Part shown: in pieces, positions 17,778-27,612 of the stretch
Layout: each line of letters starts with the position of its first letter
Position numbering within the stretch: position 1 is the first letter of the stretch
NCBI RefSeq assembly: GCF_900009145.1
Contig: NZ_LN889796.1
Span: forward strand, 68,204 to 132,203
DNA length: 64,000 nt
From: Planktothrix tepida PCC 9214
GTDB taxonomy: Bacteria; Cyanobacteriota; Cyanobacteriia; Cyanobacteriales; Microcoleaceae
Reading direction: 5' to 3'
The notes under the pieces: generated by a model
What the model was told of the DNA's origin: nothing
The model's input: only the letters and a program-made list of their open reading frames with translations
Database searches by the model: none
Made by a program: the position numbers and the translations under genes

Positions 17778-19628
17778 ATGAGTTTTTCCCAATTTCAATC
17801 GTTTCAACCCATTGCTGCTATTGCCACCACCCCCCAGGCTGTACAACAACTTCAACCCCTTTGTCAAGGTTTAAATGCCATTTTGTGGATACCCAACACA
17901 CTCCACCCCTTACCTGGAACACAAGTCTATTCCGGCTCTCTATCGGAACACCTAGCAACGCTTTGGTCAAGTCACCGAGGGTTTATTTTTGGTTTAGCCG
18001 CTGGTGCTGTGGTGCGATTAATCGCTCCTTTATTACAGCATAAATCCAGTGATCCTGCGGTTGTAGTGCTGGATCAAACCGGAAAATTTGTCATCAGTCT
18101 CTGTAGTGGACATCAAGGCGGCGCTGATCAACTAACTCGTTTAGTTGCCCGACAATTGAACGCCACACCTATTATTACAGGGGCAACTAACGCTTTAGGA
18201 TTACCAGCGCTAGATTTATTAGGGCTTCCCTTTGGTTGGCGACAGGGGCCAGGAGATTGGACAGCCGTAAGTGGGGCGATCGCCAGGGGAGAACAAGTTA
18301 ACGTGTTTCAGGAGGTGGGTTCAACGTTATGGCAAACAACTTTACCCCCCGCTCATCCTTTTGATTTTACCCCGAATTCAGAGGCGAAATTTCACATCTG
18401 TATTAGTTCTCAACGTCGAGTATCAGATACAATTCAAGTTCAGTGGTTTCCCAGGGTGTTATGGGTGGGAATAGGCTGTGAACGCAACACCCCTAGAGCA
18501 TTGATTGAGAAGGCTATTGAGCAAACTTTACAACAGTATAATTTAGCGGAAGAAGCGATCGCAGGAATCGCCACTCTGGATATTAAAGGAGATGAACCGG
18601 GGTTAGTGGAGTTGTGTCAAGCCAAGCATTGGCCGTTACGCACCTTTCCCTCGGAAGTTCTGCGGGAGATAAAAGTGCCTAACCCGTCTAAGGTTGTTGA
18701 AGCCGAAGTGGGAACCCCTAGCGTCGCTGAAGCCTCCGCATTACAAGCCGCAGGAGTAAAAACGTTATTCGTTTCTAAGCAAATTTACCGAGATCAGTTA
18801 CCAAGTGCTTCAACTTCCAACCGCATCGGACAGGCGGTAACGGTGGCTATTGCCCAAGCTGAACAGGAATATACTGGACGCACGGGACAGTTATTATTAG
18901 TTGGAATTGGCCCTGGTGAATTGGATCAAATCACTCCTGCGGCTCAAACAGCCATTGTCCAAGCGGATGTGGTCATTGGATATTCCTTGTATTTAGACTT
19001 AATTCGGCCTTTATTTCGTCCCGGTCAGATTGTTGAATCCTATCCCATTACCCAAGAACGTCAACGGGGAGAACGGGCGATTGATTTGGCTCAATGGGGG
19101 TTAACGGTGGCGGTGGTATCATCGGGGGACTGTGGCATTTATGGTATGGCGGGGTTAGTGTTTGAACAGTTACGCGCTAGGAGTTGGGATGGCAAAACTC
19201 CGATGGTGCAAGTGTTTCCGGGGATTAGTGCGTTACAGGCGGCAGCAAGTCGGGTGGGAGCTCCCTTAATGCACGATTTCTGTGCGATTAGTTTGAGTGA
19301 TTTATTAACCCCTTGGGAGGTCATTCAAAACCGATTAAAAGCGGCAGCCCAAGCAGATTTTGTGTGTATTTTATATAATCCGAGATCGCGCACCCGCACA
19401 GAGCAATTACACACTGCTAAACGCATTTTTTTAGAAGCTCGTTCTGGCAATACTCCTGTCGCAATGGTTCGTTCTGCCTATCGTTGTGATGAGGAAATTA
19501 CTATAACTACTTTAGAACAGTTTAATCCTGATGCGGTGGATATGTTAACAACAGTATTAATCGGAAATCAAAGCACGGGTATTTATGAAAATTGGATGAT
19601 TACACCGAGGGGATATTTGGGGAAATAG
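17778..19628 (+). CDS. Fused CbiG / precorrin-3B C17-methyltransferase (CobJ/CbiH)
   Basis: Cobalamin-pathway fusion of about 616 residues. The first ~345 residues are CbiG (cobalt-precorrin-5A hydrolase): GLAAGAVVRLIAPLL, LCSGHQGGADQLTR, and the C-terminal CbiG part VGIGCERNTP...IATLDIKGDEPGL. Residues ~365-610 are a SAM-dependent tetrapyrrole methylase of the CobJ type (LLVGIGPGELDQITPAA; AVVSSGDCGIYGMAGL; CILYNPRSRTRTEQL). The fused protein would perform C17 methylation/ring contraction and the following delta-lactone opening. ATG 17778 is preferred; a TTG 15 bases upstream merely extends it. No other cob/cbi gene is adjacent. Confidence 0.93.
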   Translation: MSFSQFQSFQPIAAIATTPQAVQQLQPLCQGLNAILWIPNTLHPLPGTQVYSGSLSEHLATLWSSHRGFIFGLAAGAVVRLIAPLLQHKSSDPAVVVLDQTGKFVISLCSGHQGGADQLTRLVARQLNATPIITGATNALGLPALDLLGLPFGWRQGPGDWTAVSGAIARGEQVNVFQEVGSTLWQTTLPPAHPFDFTPNSEAKFHICISSQRRVSDTIQVQWFPRVLWVGIGCERNTPRALIEKAIEQTLQQYNLAEEAIAGIATLDIKGDEPGLVELCQAKHWPLRTFPSEVLREIKVPNPSKVVEAEVGTPSVAEASALQAAGVKTLFVSKQIYRDQLPSASTSNRIGQAVTVAIAQAEQEYTGRTGQLLLVGIGPGELDQITPAAQTAIVQADVVIGYSLYLDLIRPLFRPGQIVESYPITQERQRGERAIDLAQWGLTVAVVSSGDCGIYGMAGLVFEQLRARSWDGKTPMVQVFPGISALQAAASRVGAPLMHDFCAISLSDLLTPWEVIQNRLKAAAQADFVCILYNPRSRTRTEQLHTAKRIFLEARSGNTPVAMVRSAYRCDEEITITTLEQFNPDAVDMLTTVLIGNQSTGIYENWMITPRGYLGK

Positions 19629-19711
19629 AATAGAAATTGGGTTTGTGAATTCCTATTTTTTGAGGGTTTATAATTCTAGGGTTCGTAATGGAGCGCCCTA
19701 CAATTATCCTA

Positions 19712-20377
19712 TCAACGTAACAGAACCATCCAAGTTTCCGACCCAACAACGCCATCGGATTTGAGTTTAAATTCCGTTTGGGCGGCTTTAACCGCTAATT
19801 GGGTTTCCGGGCCAAATACCCCATCAACGTCACCTTTGAGAAATCCCTTCGCTTTCAAACGTTCTTGTAACCCTGTGACTGCTATTCCTTGCATTCCCAG
19901 ACGCAATATCGGAAAACTAGGGTTATCGGGTGTAGTCGCTGCTGTTGCTGTATCCGTAGAATTACTGACAACAGGTTGCTGACAAACGGTATTATTTGTA
20001 ACTGATGTAGCGGTGGAAGTTACAGGGGGAAATAAACGGTTCCAGGTTGTACTATCCGTAATGCCATCTGCGGTTAACCCGGCGAAGGTTTGAAACTCAG
20101 AAACGGCTTTTGCTGTTGCTTCCGAATAAATGCCATCAACAGCCCCCTGATAATATCCCAATAATTTTAGGGTCGCTTGCAGTTCAGAAACGTCCTTTCC
20201 CCGACTCCCCATTTGCAATACCGGGCGACTGACTTCTACGGCAATTTTTACCGGAGATAGATTCGGGGTTTGGGCAATTGCTGACGGTATCAAATTTAAC
20301 CCGATAACAAATACGGAGGCTATGGGTAAATAACGGTGAATCTTGAACTTAAACCCTTGATGATTCTGTTGCTGCAT
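19712..20377 (-). CDS. Secreted protein with two peptidoglycan-binding domains
   Basis: 221 residues. An N-terminal signal peptide (hydrophobic core SVFVIGLNLIPSAIAQ) precedes two PG_binding_1 domains, one around residues 55-112 (LQMGSRGKDVSELQATLKLLG...GAVDGIYSEATAKAVSEFQ) and one around 157-218 (LRLGMQGIAVTGLQERLKAKG...DGVFGPETQLAVKAAQ). They are linked by a Thr/Ser-rich spacer. No catalytic domain is present, so it may be a wall-binding adaptor. GGAGGAGG stands ahead of the ATG. Confidence 0.9.
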   Translation of the reverse strand: MQQQNHQGFKFKIHRYLPIASVFVIGLNLIPSAIAQTPNLSPVKIAVEVSRPVLQMGSRGKDVSELQATLKLLGYYQGAVDGIYSEATAKAVSEFQTFAGLTADGITDSTTWNRLFPPVTSTATSVTNNTVCQQPVVSNSTDTATAATTPDNPSFPILRLGMQGIAVTGLQERLKAKGFLKGDVDGVFGPETQLAVKAAQTEFKLKSDGVVGSETWMVLLR

Positions 20378-20461
20378 AACAATCCTCCTCCCACCTTAAC
20401 TTTAAGATTTCTGCCTGGTTATTGTACCAGCCAGAGGAAGGAGTTGAAAGCCGGAAAAAGC

Positions 20462-21742
20462 CTAGGACTGGGAACTTACAAAGGCTTCGGGGCCAACGAC
20501 GGAAAGATAAGGTTCAATGAAATAGTGGTTAGCGACTCGTAAAGCTTCTGCTGAAGTCACCCCCGCAATATTAGTCTGAAATTCCGTATCAAATTCTATC
20601 CCTAACCCTAAACATTCGTACCAGCCATAGATTTGCGCCAGTTGGGAGTTGGTTTGTTTTCCTAAAGCATATTGACCCAAGAGTTTATTTTTAGCCACTT
20701 GCAAATCATCTGGCGTTAAGGGAATATTGACGAGACGTTCAACTTCTGTGCGTAACCCCTCAATGGCAATATCGGTATTTTCGGGTGCGGTTCCCATGTA
20801 CACGACAAATTGAGACTGGTCGAGGCGAGTGGGAAAAAAGGCAGATACATCGTAAGCTAATCCTCGTTTTTCCCGCAATTCCACAAATAACCGACTCGAT
20901 AAGCCATTTCCCAGATAGGTATTTAAGACTTTTAAGGCTGAATAGTCTTCATGGTTGACAGAACTGGTTAAATAGCCCAACATGACAACGGACTGTTGGG
21001 TTTCTTGAGGGGTAATGGCGCTTTGAGGATGGGGGGTTAAGGTGGGTAAGGATAATGTCGGTAAAGAAGTTTGAGGCGCTATCCAGTCGCCAAATACCCG
21101 TTCAATTTGTTCCATCGCGGCTTCTGGGGTAATGCGTCCGGCGATGGAAATAATTAAATTATCAGGACGAAAATAGGTTTGATGGAATTCTTGCAGGTCG
21201 GCGCGGCTGAGTTGGGAAACGCTGGCTTCGGTTCCCAGGGTCGATAAAGCGTAGGGGTGATGTTGGTACATCTGGTGTCGCAGTTGTTCAAAAGCGACAG
21301 AAAAGGGTTGTTCCCGTTGTGAGCGAATTCCCTGAATGGTGATGCGGCGTTCGAGTTCGATTTCGTCTTCGGGAAAAGAGGGAAACCGTAATAATTGCGC
21401 GGTTAAATTTAAAATATTTTCAAAATCGGAAGCAACAGTTTTTAGACTGATTAAAAAATAATCCGTTGACGTGTCTGCATTCAATTTAGCTCCAACGGAT
21501 TCAATTTGTTCGGCAATTTCCAAGGAGGAAAGTTGGTTGGTTCCTTTGGTTAATACAGTGGCTAATAGATGGGAAAGTCCTGATTTTTCCTGGGGTTCCC
21601 AGCGGCTTCCCGTTCGCAAAAATAAACGAGTTGCAATAATATCAGCCGCCGGATTTTCGGTGACAAGCAGCACAATTCCGTTATCGAGAACGGTGCGATG
21701 GACATTACGAATGGTGGTGGATGGAATTAAAGTTTGGGTCAC
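20462..21742 (-). CDS. M16-family peptidase-like protein, non-catalytic type
   Basis: 426 residues with the two-domain M16B fold (VLDNGIVLLVTENPAADIIATRLFLRTGSR; later EKRGLAYDVSAFF, a conserved substrate-domain motif). The zinc site that should read HxxEH is HLLAT at residues 58-62, so both the Glu and the second His are missing. M16B enzymes often work as a pair of one catalytic and one non-catalytic subunit; this would be the latter. The partner gene is not next to it in this window. Start is a GTG at 21742 with AGAGGAA upstream. Confidence 0.87.
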   Translation of the reverse strand: MTQTLIPSTTIRNVHRTVLDNGIVLLVTENPAADIIATRLFLRTGSRWEPQEKSGLSHLLATVLTKGTNQLSSLEIAEQIESVGAKLNADTSTDYFLISLKTVASDFENILNLTAQLLRFPSFPEDEIELERRITIQGIRSQREQPFSVAFEQLRHQMYQHHPYALSTLGTEASVSQLSRADLQEFHQTYFRPDNLIISIAGRITPEAAMEQIERVFGDWIAPQTSLPTLSLPTLTPHPQSAITPQETQQSVVMLGYLTSSVNHEDYSALKVLNTYLGNGLSSRLFVELREKRGLAYDVSAFFPTRLDQSQFVVYMGTAPENTDIAIEGLRTEVERLVNIPLTPDDLQVAKNKLLGQYALGKQTNSQLAQIYGWYECLGLGIEFDTEFQTNIAGVTSAEALRVANHYFIEPYLSVVGPEAFVSSQS

Positions 21743-22022
21743 AGTTCCTCTGTTTTCCTTTGTGGTTGGGGATTAAGATCGGCGTTACTGCACTTTTTAG
21801 CACAAATAGACCCCTATTTGTAATCCGTGATTTTTTGGAATTATGTTTTGATGTTGAGCATCGGTATCAGTGAACCCAGTAAAATCCTATGTAATCTTAC
21901 AGTTGTTTAGGATACAATTTTTTAAATTGCTCCGTACTCTTACGCAAGGAATCAGTTTTGCTGTTATTTCTCAACATCTTAAAAGGGTTAAATTGAATTC
22001 AATTTAACCCTCTAGGTAAAAC

Positions 22023-23111
22023 TTATTTTTGCTGTTCAATAATTCCCCCTCCTAAGACTAAATCTCCGTCATACCAAACGGCGGCTTGACCCGGAGTAAT
22101 CCCAAAGATAGGTTCATCAAAAATGAGTTTAACGCAAGACCCAATATTGGGATCAAGTTCTTCTGCTTCTGGGGAATTAAGGGGAACAACGGTAACGGGT
22201 TGAGGTTGTGACCGATAACGAATTTGCACTTCGGCGCGAATGGGGGTATCGGGTGGTGAAATCGACACCCAATTGACTCGTTTAATCAGACATTCTGTTT
22301 GAACAGCACTATCTCTATCCCCAACAATGACTTGATTTCGACCTGCATCAATTCCCACAACATATAACGGATTGGGGGCAGAAATTCCTAATCCTTTTCG
22401 TTGTCCAATGGTATAATGATGAATGCCTTCATGGTGTCCTAAAACTTTCCCCGTTGTATCAACAATATCGCCTTTTTTCCCGGTAATATATTTATCCAAG
22501 AACGCTTGCATGGAACCATTGGCTTCCACTAAACATAAATCTTGGCTTTCGGGTTTATCGGCGGTTTTTAAGTTATATTGACTGGCAATTTTACGGGTTT
22601 CAGTTTTGAGGACTTCTCCCAAGGGAAATAGCGTTCCAGCGAGTAAATCTTGGGTGAGGTCGTATAAAAAATAAGATTGATCTTTATTGCGGTCTACGGC
22701 TCGTTTTAATTGATAGCGATCGCGAGTTTCATCATAGTTAATTCTAGCATAATGACCCGTTGCAATCCGATCAATTCCTAACTGTTCACGGGCATAATTT
22801 AACATCGGCCCAAACTTCACCGCGCGGTTACATTGAGAACAAGGTAAGGGTGTAATTCCGTCTCGATATCCATCCACCAGATAGTCTACAATATAGGTTT
22901 GAAATAACTCTCGACTATCAACAATATGATGGGGAATTCCTAATTGTTCACAAATAGACGCTGCATCCACCATTCCTTCAGAACAGCATTGTCCTTTTCC
23001 CTTCATTAGCCACAGGGTTAACCCCACCACCTCATAGCCTTGGTTGTGTAACAAGGCGGCGGCGGCGGAACTATCGACTCCACCGGAAAGACCAACAACA
23101 ACTTTGCTCAT
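22023..23111 (-). CDS. mnmA: tRNA-specific 2-thiouridylase MnmA
   Basis: Installs the 2-thio group on uridine 34 of tRNA-Lys, -Glu and -Gln. The ATP pyrophosphatase loop is [18 protein letters not shown] at residues 4-21. Cys94 in [14 protein letters not shown] and Cys193 in ESQDLCLVE match the catalytic cysteine pair; [12 protein letters not shown] and [14 protein letters not shown] are family-conserved C-terminal motifs. About 362 residues, normal for the family. I use the ATG at 23111, directly before the loop; a GTG 39 bases upstream extends the frame but adds nothing conserved. Single gene, with a 281-bp gap lacking a gene on its 3' side. Confidence 0.95.
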   Translation of the reverse strand: MSKVVVGLSGGVDSSAAAALLHNQGYEVVGLTLWLMKGKGQCCSEGMVDAASICEQLGIPHHIVDSRELFQTYIVDYLVDGYRDGITPLPCSQCNRAVKFGPMLNYAREQLGIDRIATGHYARINYDETRDRYQLKRAVDRNKDQSYFLYDLTQDLLAGTLFPLGEVLKTETRKIASQYNLKTADKPESQDLCLVEANGSMQAFLDKYITGKKGDIVDTTGKVLGHHEGIHHYTIGQRKGLGISAPNPLYVVGIDAGRNQVIVGDRDSAVQTECLIKRVNWVSISPPDTPIRAEVQIRYRSQPQPVTVVPLNSPEAEELDPNIGSCVKLIFDEPIFGITPGQAAVWYDGDLVLGGGIIEQQK

Positions 23112-23253
23112 GATCCCATCAGAATAACTTGCCAATTTCAAGAAACTCACTTAACTTTAATTTTAATGTTGACTGATCTGTCAGTTCTGATTACTCTGGA
23201 TTCACTAACTTGCCAACATCAATCGAACTCACTCAAACCGGGAGGACGTTAAA

Positions 23254-24222
23254 ATGTCAGTCTATTCTATTGTAATACAGAAAAAAACAAATGGGTTGAT
23301 CAATTTTTTATTGAAAATTCCCCTATTTTCTACCCTAATGCTATTGGGGGGATATGGATGGATAGCCAACCCCGTTTTAGCCGAACAACGCTATGGGGTT
23401 TATGTCAATGGGGAGAGTCCTTTATTATTAGAAGTGGTGCAACAAGTTCAACCCGGAGCGATGATGCAACGCTATAATAATCGTAGCATTATTGATCTAG
23501 GAATTTATTTTAATCAAAGTGAAGCTCAACAACTGATTGAAACCTTAAAACAACAAGGCGTTCAAGGAAATATTATTAACTTTAAAACCGGAGAAGATTT
23601 TAATAATCCGGTAACGGTAAATCCGATGATTATTCCCCTAGACCAAACAGATGTAAAAGTGATTACCACTTCTATTCCTCCCGGTCAAGTTCCCGTGACA
23701 ACAGACTTGGGATTATATCAAGTTTTTGTGAGTCCAACAACTACTTCTTTAAGTGCTGTGCGCCGACTTTCTCCGAATGCCAGAACTTTAACTTATCAAG
23801 GGCAATCTGTGATTCAAGCGGGAAGTTTTGTTAATTTGTCGAATGCCAATCAACTCCAACAAAATTTGGCTTTAGCTGGAATTTCTTCGACTATTATTAA
23901 TAGTACAGCGCAATTACAAGCGTTTTTAGCGAGTATTCCGACTGTTCCCAATGTTGTACCAACTCAGCCTAATTTTAATTTGGGTTTAGGCAATACCAAC
24001 GGTTATTTTATTTTAATTCCTAGTCAACGGAATCAACTGGTTGCTATGGCTCAAAATATTGTGGCGTTGGGAGTTCCTTCTCAAAGTGTTCAGATGCAAC
24101 AAGCCGCTTCTAATCCTTTCGTTGCTGTTGGCCCCTTTGCTAATCAACAGTTAGCACAACAATGGGAAAATTACCTCAAAAGTTCAGGATTACCTCGTGC
24201 TACGATTTATTTTGGGAGATAA
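23254..24222 (+). CDS. Exported protein with SPOR-like repeats, unknown
   Basis: 322 residues. A long N-terminal region with a hydrophobic core (FLLKIPLFSTLMLLGGYGW) ends at PVLAEQ, a plausible cleavage site. The mature part repeats a SPOR-like pattern three times: GVYVNGESPLLLEVVQQVQPG with LGIYFNQSEAQQLIETLKQQG; LYQVFVSPTTTSLSAVRRL with AGSFVNLSNANQLQQNL; YFILIPSQRNQLVAMAQ with VGPFANQQLAQQWENYL. SPOR-like domains bind denuded glycan, but these lack a clear signature, so the role is inference. AGGACG precedes the ATG. Confidence 0.8.
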   Translation: MSVYSIVIQKKTNGLINFLLKIPLFSTLMLLGGYGWIANPVLAEQRYGVYVNGESPLLLEVVQQVQPGAMMQRYNNRSIIDLGIYFNQSEAQQLIETLKQQGVQGNIINFKTGEDFNNPVTVNPMIIPLDQTDVKVITTSIPPGQVPVTTDLGLYQVFVSPTTTSLSAVRRLSPNARTLTYQGQSVIQAGSFVNLSNANQLQQNLALAGISSTIINSTAQLQAFLASIPTVPNVVPTQPNFNLGLGNTNGYFILIPSQRNQLVAMAQNIVALGVPSQSVQMQQAASNPFVAVGPFANQQLAQQWENYLKSSGLPRATIYFGR

Positions 24223-24291
24223 TTTTGGGCGGGAAGGGGCACAAGCCCCTACGATATTATAATAGGGTGATATTACATAGTTTATGATTTT

Positions 24292-25863
24292 ATGAATTCT
24301 GAAATAAGATCCGAAAAAATTCAACAAATTGTTGTTACCGCAGAACAAATGCGAACTATTGAAAATCGGATTTTTTCTGCGGGAATGCCTGTGGCTGCGT
24401 TAATGGAAAAAGTGGCTCTTAAAATTACCCAACGCTTACAGAAGTTTTTATCGGAAAACTCAATAACCTCCTCAAATAAAATCGGGATATTAGTAGGGCC
24501 AGGACATAACGGTGGTGATGGGTTAGTTGTCGCTAGAGAATTATATTTTCTAGGGTATCCTATTATTATTTATAGCCCTTTTTCTAAACGAAAAGAATTA
24601 ACCGAGGCTCATGCTAACTATGCCGTTAGTTTAGGAATTCCAGTTTCTTCTAATATTGAAGAATTACAAACCTGTGATGTTTTAATCGATGGCTTATTTG
24701 GATTTGGTTTAGAACGACCTATCGCTGGAGAACTTGCTAACGCTATTGATACCATTAACACTGGGAATAAATGGGTTATTAGTATTGATTTACCATCGGG
24801 AATTCATACCGATACGGGAGAAATATTAGGAACCGCAATTCGCGCTGATTTAACTCTCTGTTTGGGTTTATGGAAACAAGCCTTTTTACAAGAGGTCGGA
24901 TTAGATTATATTGGAATAGCAGAACTGATTGATTTTGATATTCCCTTAACAGATATTCAAGAAATTTTAGGGAAATCTCCCTTTTTAAATCGTATCACTT
25001 CCTCAACAGCAATTCAGACTTTACCCCTCCCCCGTTCTGCCAATTCCCATAAATATAAAAATGGTCATTTATTAATCATAGCAGGTTCAAAACAATATAC
25101 CGGAGCCGCTATTTTAGCCGGACTGGGAGCCAGAGCAAGCGGGATTGGAATGTTATCCATTGCTGTTCCGAATTCGATTAAATCCTTACTCAGTTCGACA
25201 TTACCCGAAGCCTTAATTATCGGTTGTCCTGAAACGGAAAATGGAGCCATTCTCAAACTTCCAGAAGATATCGATTTAAGGCGGTATCAAACTATTGCCT
25301 GTGGCCCTGGATTAACCCCAGAAGCTCACCTTATTGTTGAAACGATTTTAACAGCAAATTGTCCGATTATTTTAGATGCAGATGCTCTTAATATTTTATC
25401 TAAACTCAATCCCTTTTTTACCCTATCTTCTCGTCAATCTACCACGATTATAACCCCCCATTTAGGAGAATTTAAACGTTTGTTCCCTGAATTAATAGAA
25501 TTAGAAAAAAATAAAATTAATTTAGCGAAACAAGCTGCTGAATTAACCCAAACCATTATTGTCTTAAAAGGGGCAAGAACCTGTATTGCTACCCCAAATC
25601 AAGTTTGGATTAATCCTGATAGTACCCCGGCTTTAGGTCGAGGGGGAAGCGGTGACGTTTTAACGGGATTATTAGGAGGGCTGTTACCCCCTATTATTTT
25701 AGCGGAAAAACCTGTAGAATCAATTGTTAATAGTGCAGTTTGGTGGCATTCTCAAGCTGGAATTTTAGCAGCAAAAGAACGCACGGAATTAGGGGTTGAT
25801 GCCTATACCTTAACGCAATATTTAATTCCCGCTTTAAGGCAATTTATAAAAACAAACTCATAG
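24292..25863 (+). CDS. Bifunctional NAD(P)HX epimerase / dehydratase
   Basis: Repairs hydrated NAD(P)H. Residues ~20-230 are the YjeF-N epimerase domain (KIGILVGPGHNGGDGLVVARELY; VISIDLPSGIHTDTGE). Residues ~245-520 are the ADP/ATP-dependent dehydratase with a ribokinase-like fold (GHLLIIAGSKQYTGAAILAGLGARASG; ILDADALNIL; ALGRGGSGDVLTGLLGGLL, which carries the catalytic Asp). The order and length (523 aa) match NnrE-NnrD fusions. The M23 peptidase gene starts 13 bp after its stop in the same direction. Confidence 0.95.
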   Translation: MNSEIRSEKIQQIVVTAEQMRTIENRIFSAGMPVAALMEKVALKITQRLQKFLSENSITSSNKIGILVGPGHNGGDGLVVARELYFLGYPIIIYSPFSKRKELTEAHANYAVSLGIPVSSNIEELQTCDVLIDGLFGFGLERPIAGELANAIDTINTGNKWVISIDLPSGIHTDTGEILGTAIRADLTLCLGLWKQAFLQEVGLDYIGIAELIDFDIPLTDIQEILGKSPFLNRITSSTAIQTLPLPRSANSHKYKNGHLLIIAGSKQYTGAAILAGLGARASGIGMLSIAVPNSIKSLLSSTLPEALIIGCPETENGAILKLPEDIDLRRYQTIACGPGLTPEAHLIVETILTANCPIILDADALNILSKLNPFFTLSSRQSTTIITPHLGEFKRLFPELIELEKNKINLAKQAAELTQTIIVLKGARTCIATPNQVWINPDSTPALGRGGSGDVLTGLLGGLLPPIILAEKPVESIVNSAVWWHSQAGILAAKERTELGVDAYTLTQYLIPALRQFIKTNS

Positions 25864-25876
25864 GGAATAATTTACC

Positions 25877-26599
25877 ATGAAATTACAAATTATAGAACAT
25901 ACGGTTTTTAAACTTCATCCCGTTACTGCTGAAGCTATCTCTTATAACGAAAAAATAGGGGTTCATTGTGATACAATCTTTGAAATCGAAAGTTATTCTG
26001 AAGCAGAAGAAAACCATTTAAAGGTTAATTTCTTATCTCCAAAACCCAAAAATATGACCACTTGGTTTGTTCTTTCTCATCAAGTTAAACTTTTAGAAAA
26101 TGATGAAGAATTAACCACCTCTCGTTCAGTTTCTTCGGCTTCCTTTGCTGCTTCTAATTCCGAGTGGATATGGCCGATGACAGGAACCAGTATGGGGTCA
26201 AGGGCAGAATTTGGTTATGCGAGAGGCAGACTTCATGCAGGAGTTGATATTGGCGGATATACACCCGATGAATGTTATGCTGCCAGTGATGGTGTTGTGG
26301 ATTATATTAAAAATGATTGCAGTGGTGCAGAAGGTCGGGCAATTTATATTAAACGTTCCGATGGTTGGGAACACGTTTATTTTCATTTACAATCGATTCG
26401 GGTTAAAGTGGGTCAAAATATTACCAAAGGTCAATGGATAGGGGTGCGAGGAGGTTCAGGGTTTGGTTATGAAGGATTAGAAATTGATGGCGGAGGCTAT
26501 TCCATTCATCTGCATTTTGAAGTCCGTCAACCTAATGGCGAATCTATTAATCCTCGTTCTATTTTACCCAATGATGGCAGTGTTCCGATTGTAGGTTAA
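25877..26599 (+). CDS. M23-family metallopeptidase
   Basis: 240 residues. The C-terminal ~120 residues are an LytM/peptidase_M23 domain: GRLHAGVDIGG supplies the first His and Asp, and SIHLHFEVRQPNGESINP supplies the His-x-His end of the zinc site. Such enzymes cut peptide bridges in peptidoglycan. The N-terminal part is a small beta domain (HTVFKLHPVTAEAISYNEK). No signal peptide is apparent, which is odd for a wall hydrolase. It follows the NAD(P)HX repair gene at 13 bp and overlaps the convergent Nudix gene by 4 bp. Confidence 0.9.
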   Translation: MKLQIIEHTVFKLHPVTAEAISYNEKIGVHCDTIFEIESYSEAEENHLKVNFLSPKPKNMTTWFVLSHQVKLLENDEELTTSRSVSSASFAASNSEWIWPMTGTSMGSRAEFGYARGRLHAGVDIGGYTPDECYAASDGVVDYIKNDCSGAEGRAIYIKRSDGWEHVYFHLQSIRVKVGQNITKGQWIGVRGGSGFGYEGLEIDGGGYSIHLHFEVRQPNGESINPRSILPNDGSVPIVG

Positions 26600-27018
26600 A
26601 TTAACTTCTGAGTGATAAAATCTAACAAAATCCTTTGATGAGGAGTTCCAATTAACCTCACCATTCCTGCTTTGTGAGAATAACATTCTCCAGCTTTAAT
26701 ATTCTCGGTGGTTAACAAACCCATATCCCATCCTTCATTTAAGACTAATTGGCTTAAATCAACCGTTAAAGGAGCATAAAAAACAAAACGATTAACCAGA
26801 GAATCACCATACTCTTTAAACAGAACTAAATCAGAAACTTGATAACCAATTTCTTCAATTAATTCTCGTTTCAAGCACAATTCTGGCGTTTCTTCCCCTT
26901 CCAAATGTCCGCCAAATAATCCCCAAACCCCCGGATGAATAATTCCAGGAATATTATCTCGCAATTGAAATAAAAACTTTCCTTCTCGATAAAGAATTGC
27001 CAAAGAAACTTGAATCAT
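26596..27018 (-). CDS. Nudix hydrolase
   Basis: 140 residues with a good Nudix box: GGHLEGEETPELCLKRELIEEIGY in parts (Gly, then REL.EE.G), starting near residue 37. It hydrolyses nucleoside-diphosphate-linked compounds; the substrate is not predictable. Its start is preceded by the TTATCAG tandem repeats, and the lipoprotein-like gene further upstream reads in the same direction. Confidence 0.9.
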   Translation of the reverse strand: MIQVSLAILYREGKFLFQLRDNIPGIIHPGVWGLFGGHLEGEETPELCLKRELIEEIGYQVSDLVLFKEYGDSLVNRFVFYAPLTVDLSQLVLNEGWDMGLLTTENIKAGECYSHKAGMVRLIGTPHQRILLDFITQKLI

Positions 27019-27020
27019 AA

Positions 27021-27066
27021 TTATCAGTTATCAGTTATCAGTTATCAGTTATCAGTTATCAGTTAT
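27021..27066. repeat. Heptamer tandem repeat (TTATCAG)x6
   Basis: Six exact copies of TTATCAG plus a partial seventh, filling the whole space between two leftward genes; the last bases supply the stop codon of the upstream gene. This matches the short tandemly repeated heptamers known from filamentous cyanobacteria. Confidence 0.9.
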
Positions 27067-27461
27067 TCTCGTTTAATTTCTTTAAGATAAACTTCTCCAA
27101 TATCTTTGCCTTTCATATCTTTAAGTAAAATACTTTTATATTCGACTTTACCCTGAATTAATAAGTCTTGGTTAAGGGGGGGTAAGGGTTGAGTTGTGAA
27201 TACCCAAATAGAACCTGTATTATCTTGGAGTTGATAAGCACCTGCACCTAAAAATGGTGCATGGCTTTCCACTTTACCTCGTAGATAAACTTTAGCACCG
27301 ATTTTCTGCCTTTGTTGAAGTTGATCAATTTTAGCAGTGTTCAAATTAATCCAAGTTTCCGAAGGAGTAATACTCCCACAACCGACTAATCCGGTCACAA
27401 ATAGTAATACAATACTCAGGGGCAACCTTGGGGTGAACTTCACTGGAAATGCAAGGGTCAT
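27063..27461 (-). CDS. Small lipoprotein with OB-fold-like domain
   Basis: 132 residues. Hydrophobic N-terminal segment (LSIVLLFVTGLVGCGS) ends in a lipobox with Cys at VGC, so it is probably lipid-anchored. The rest (VYLRGKVESHAPFLGAGAYQLQDNTGSIWVFTT...LLIQGKVEYKS) has the five-strand pattern of an OB-fold/tRNA-anticodon-like domain as found in small cyanobacterial hypothetical proteins. Function unknown. Its stop codon lies inside the heptamer repeat array. Confidence 0.8.
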   Translation of the reverse strand: MTLAFPVKFTPRLPLSIVLLFVTGLVGCGSITPSETWINLNTAKIDQLQQRQKIGAKVYLRGKVESHAPFLGAGAYQLQDNTGSIWVFTTQPLPPLNQDLLIQGKVEYKSILLKDMKGKDIGEVYLKEIKRE

Positions 27462-27612
27462 AGAGTCTGGAATCTCAAATAAAATTCTTTTCTCAAGCCT
27501 ATAACCTTTCGTGAGAAAAAGATTAAATTTATAGGTAAAATTATCTCCAATCCTAGCTTAACTGCTAAAAATAGAGACGATTGCAATAGAGTGAACGACG
27601 AGACAACGAATT

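Noticed and set aside
27021-27066. CRISPR or iteron array from the regular TTATCAG repeats
   Set aside because: Contiguous 7-bp units without spacers, matching known cyanobacterial heptamer repeats, between two chromosomal genes.
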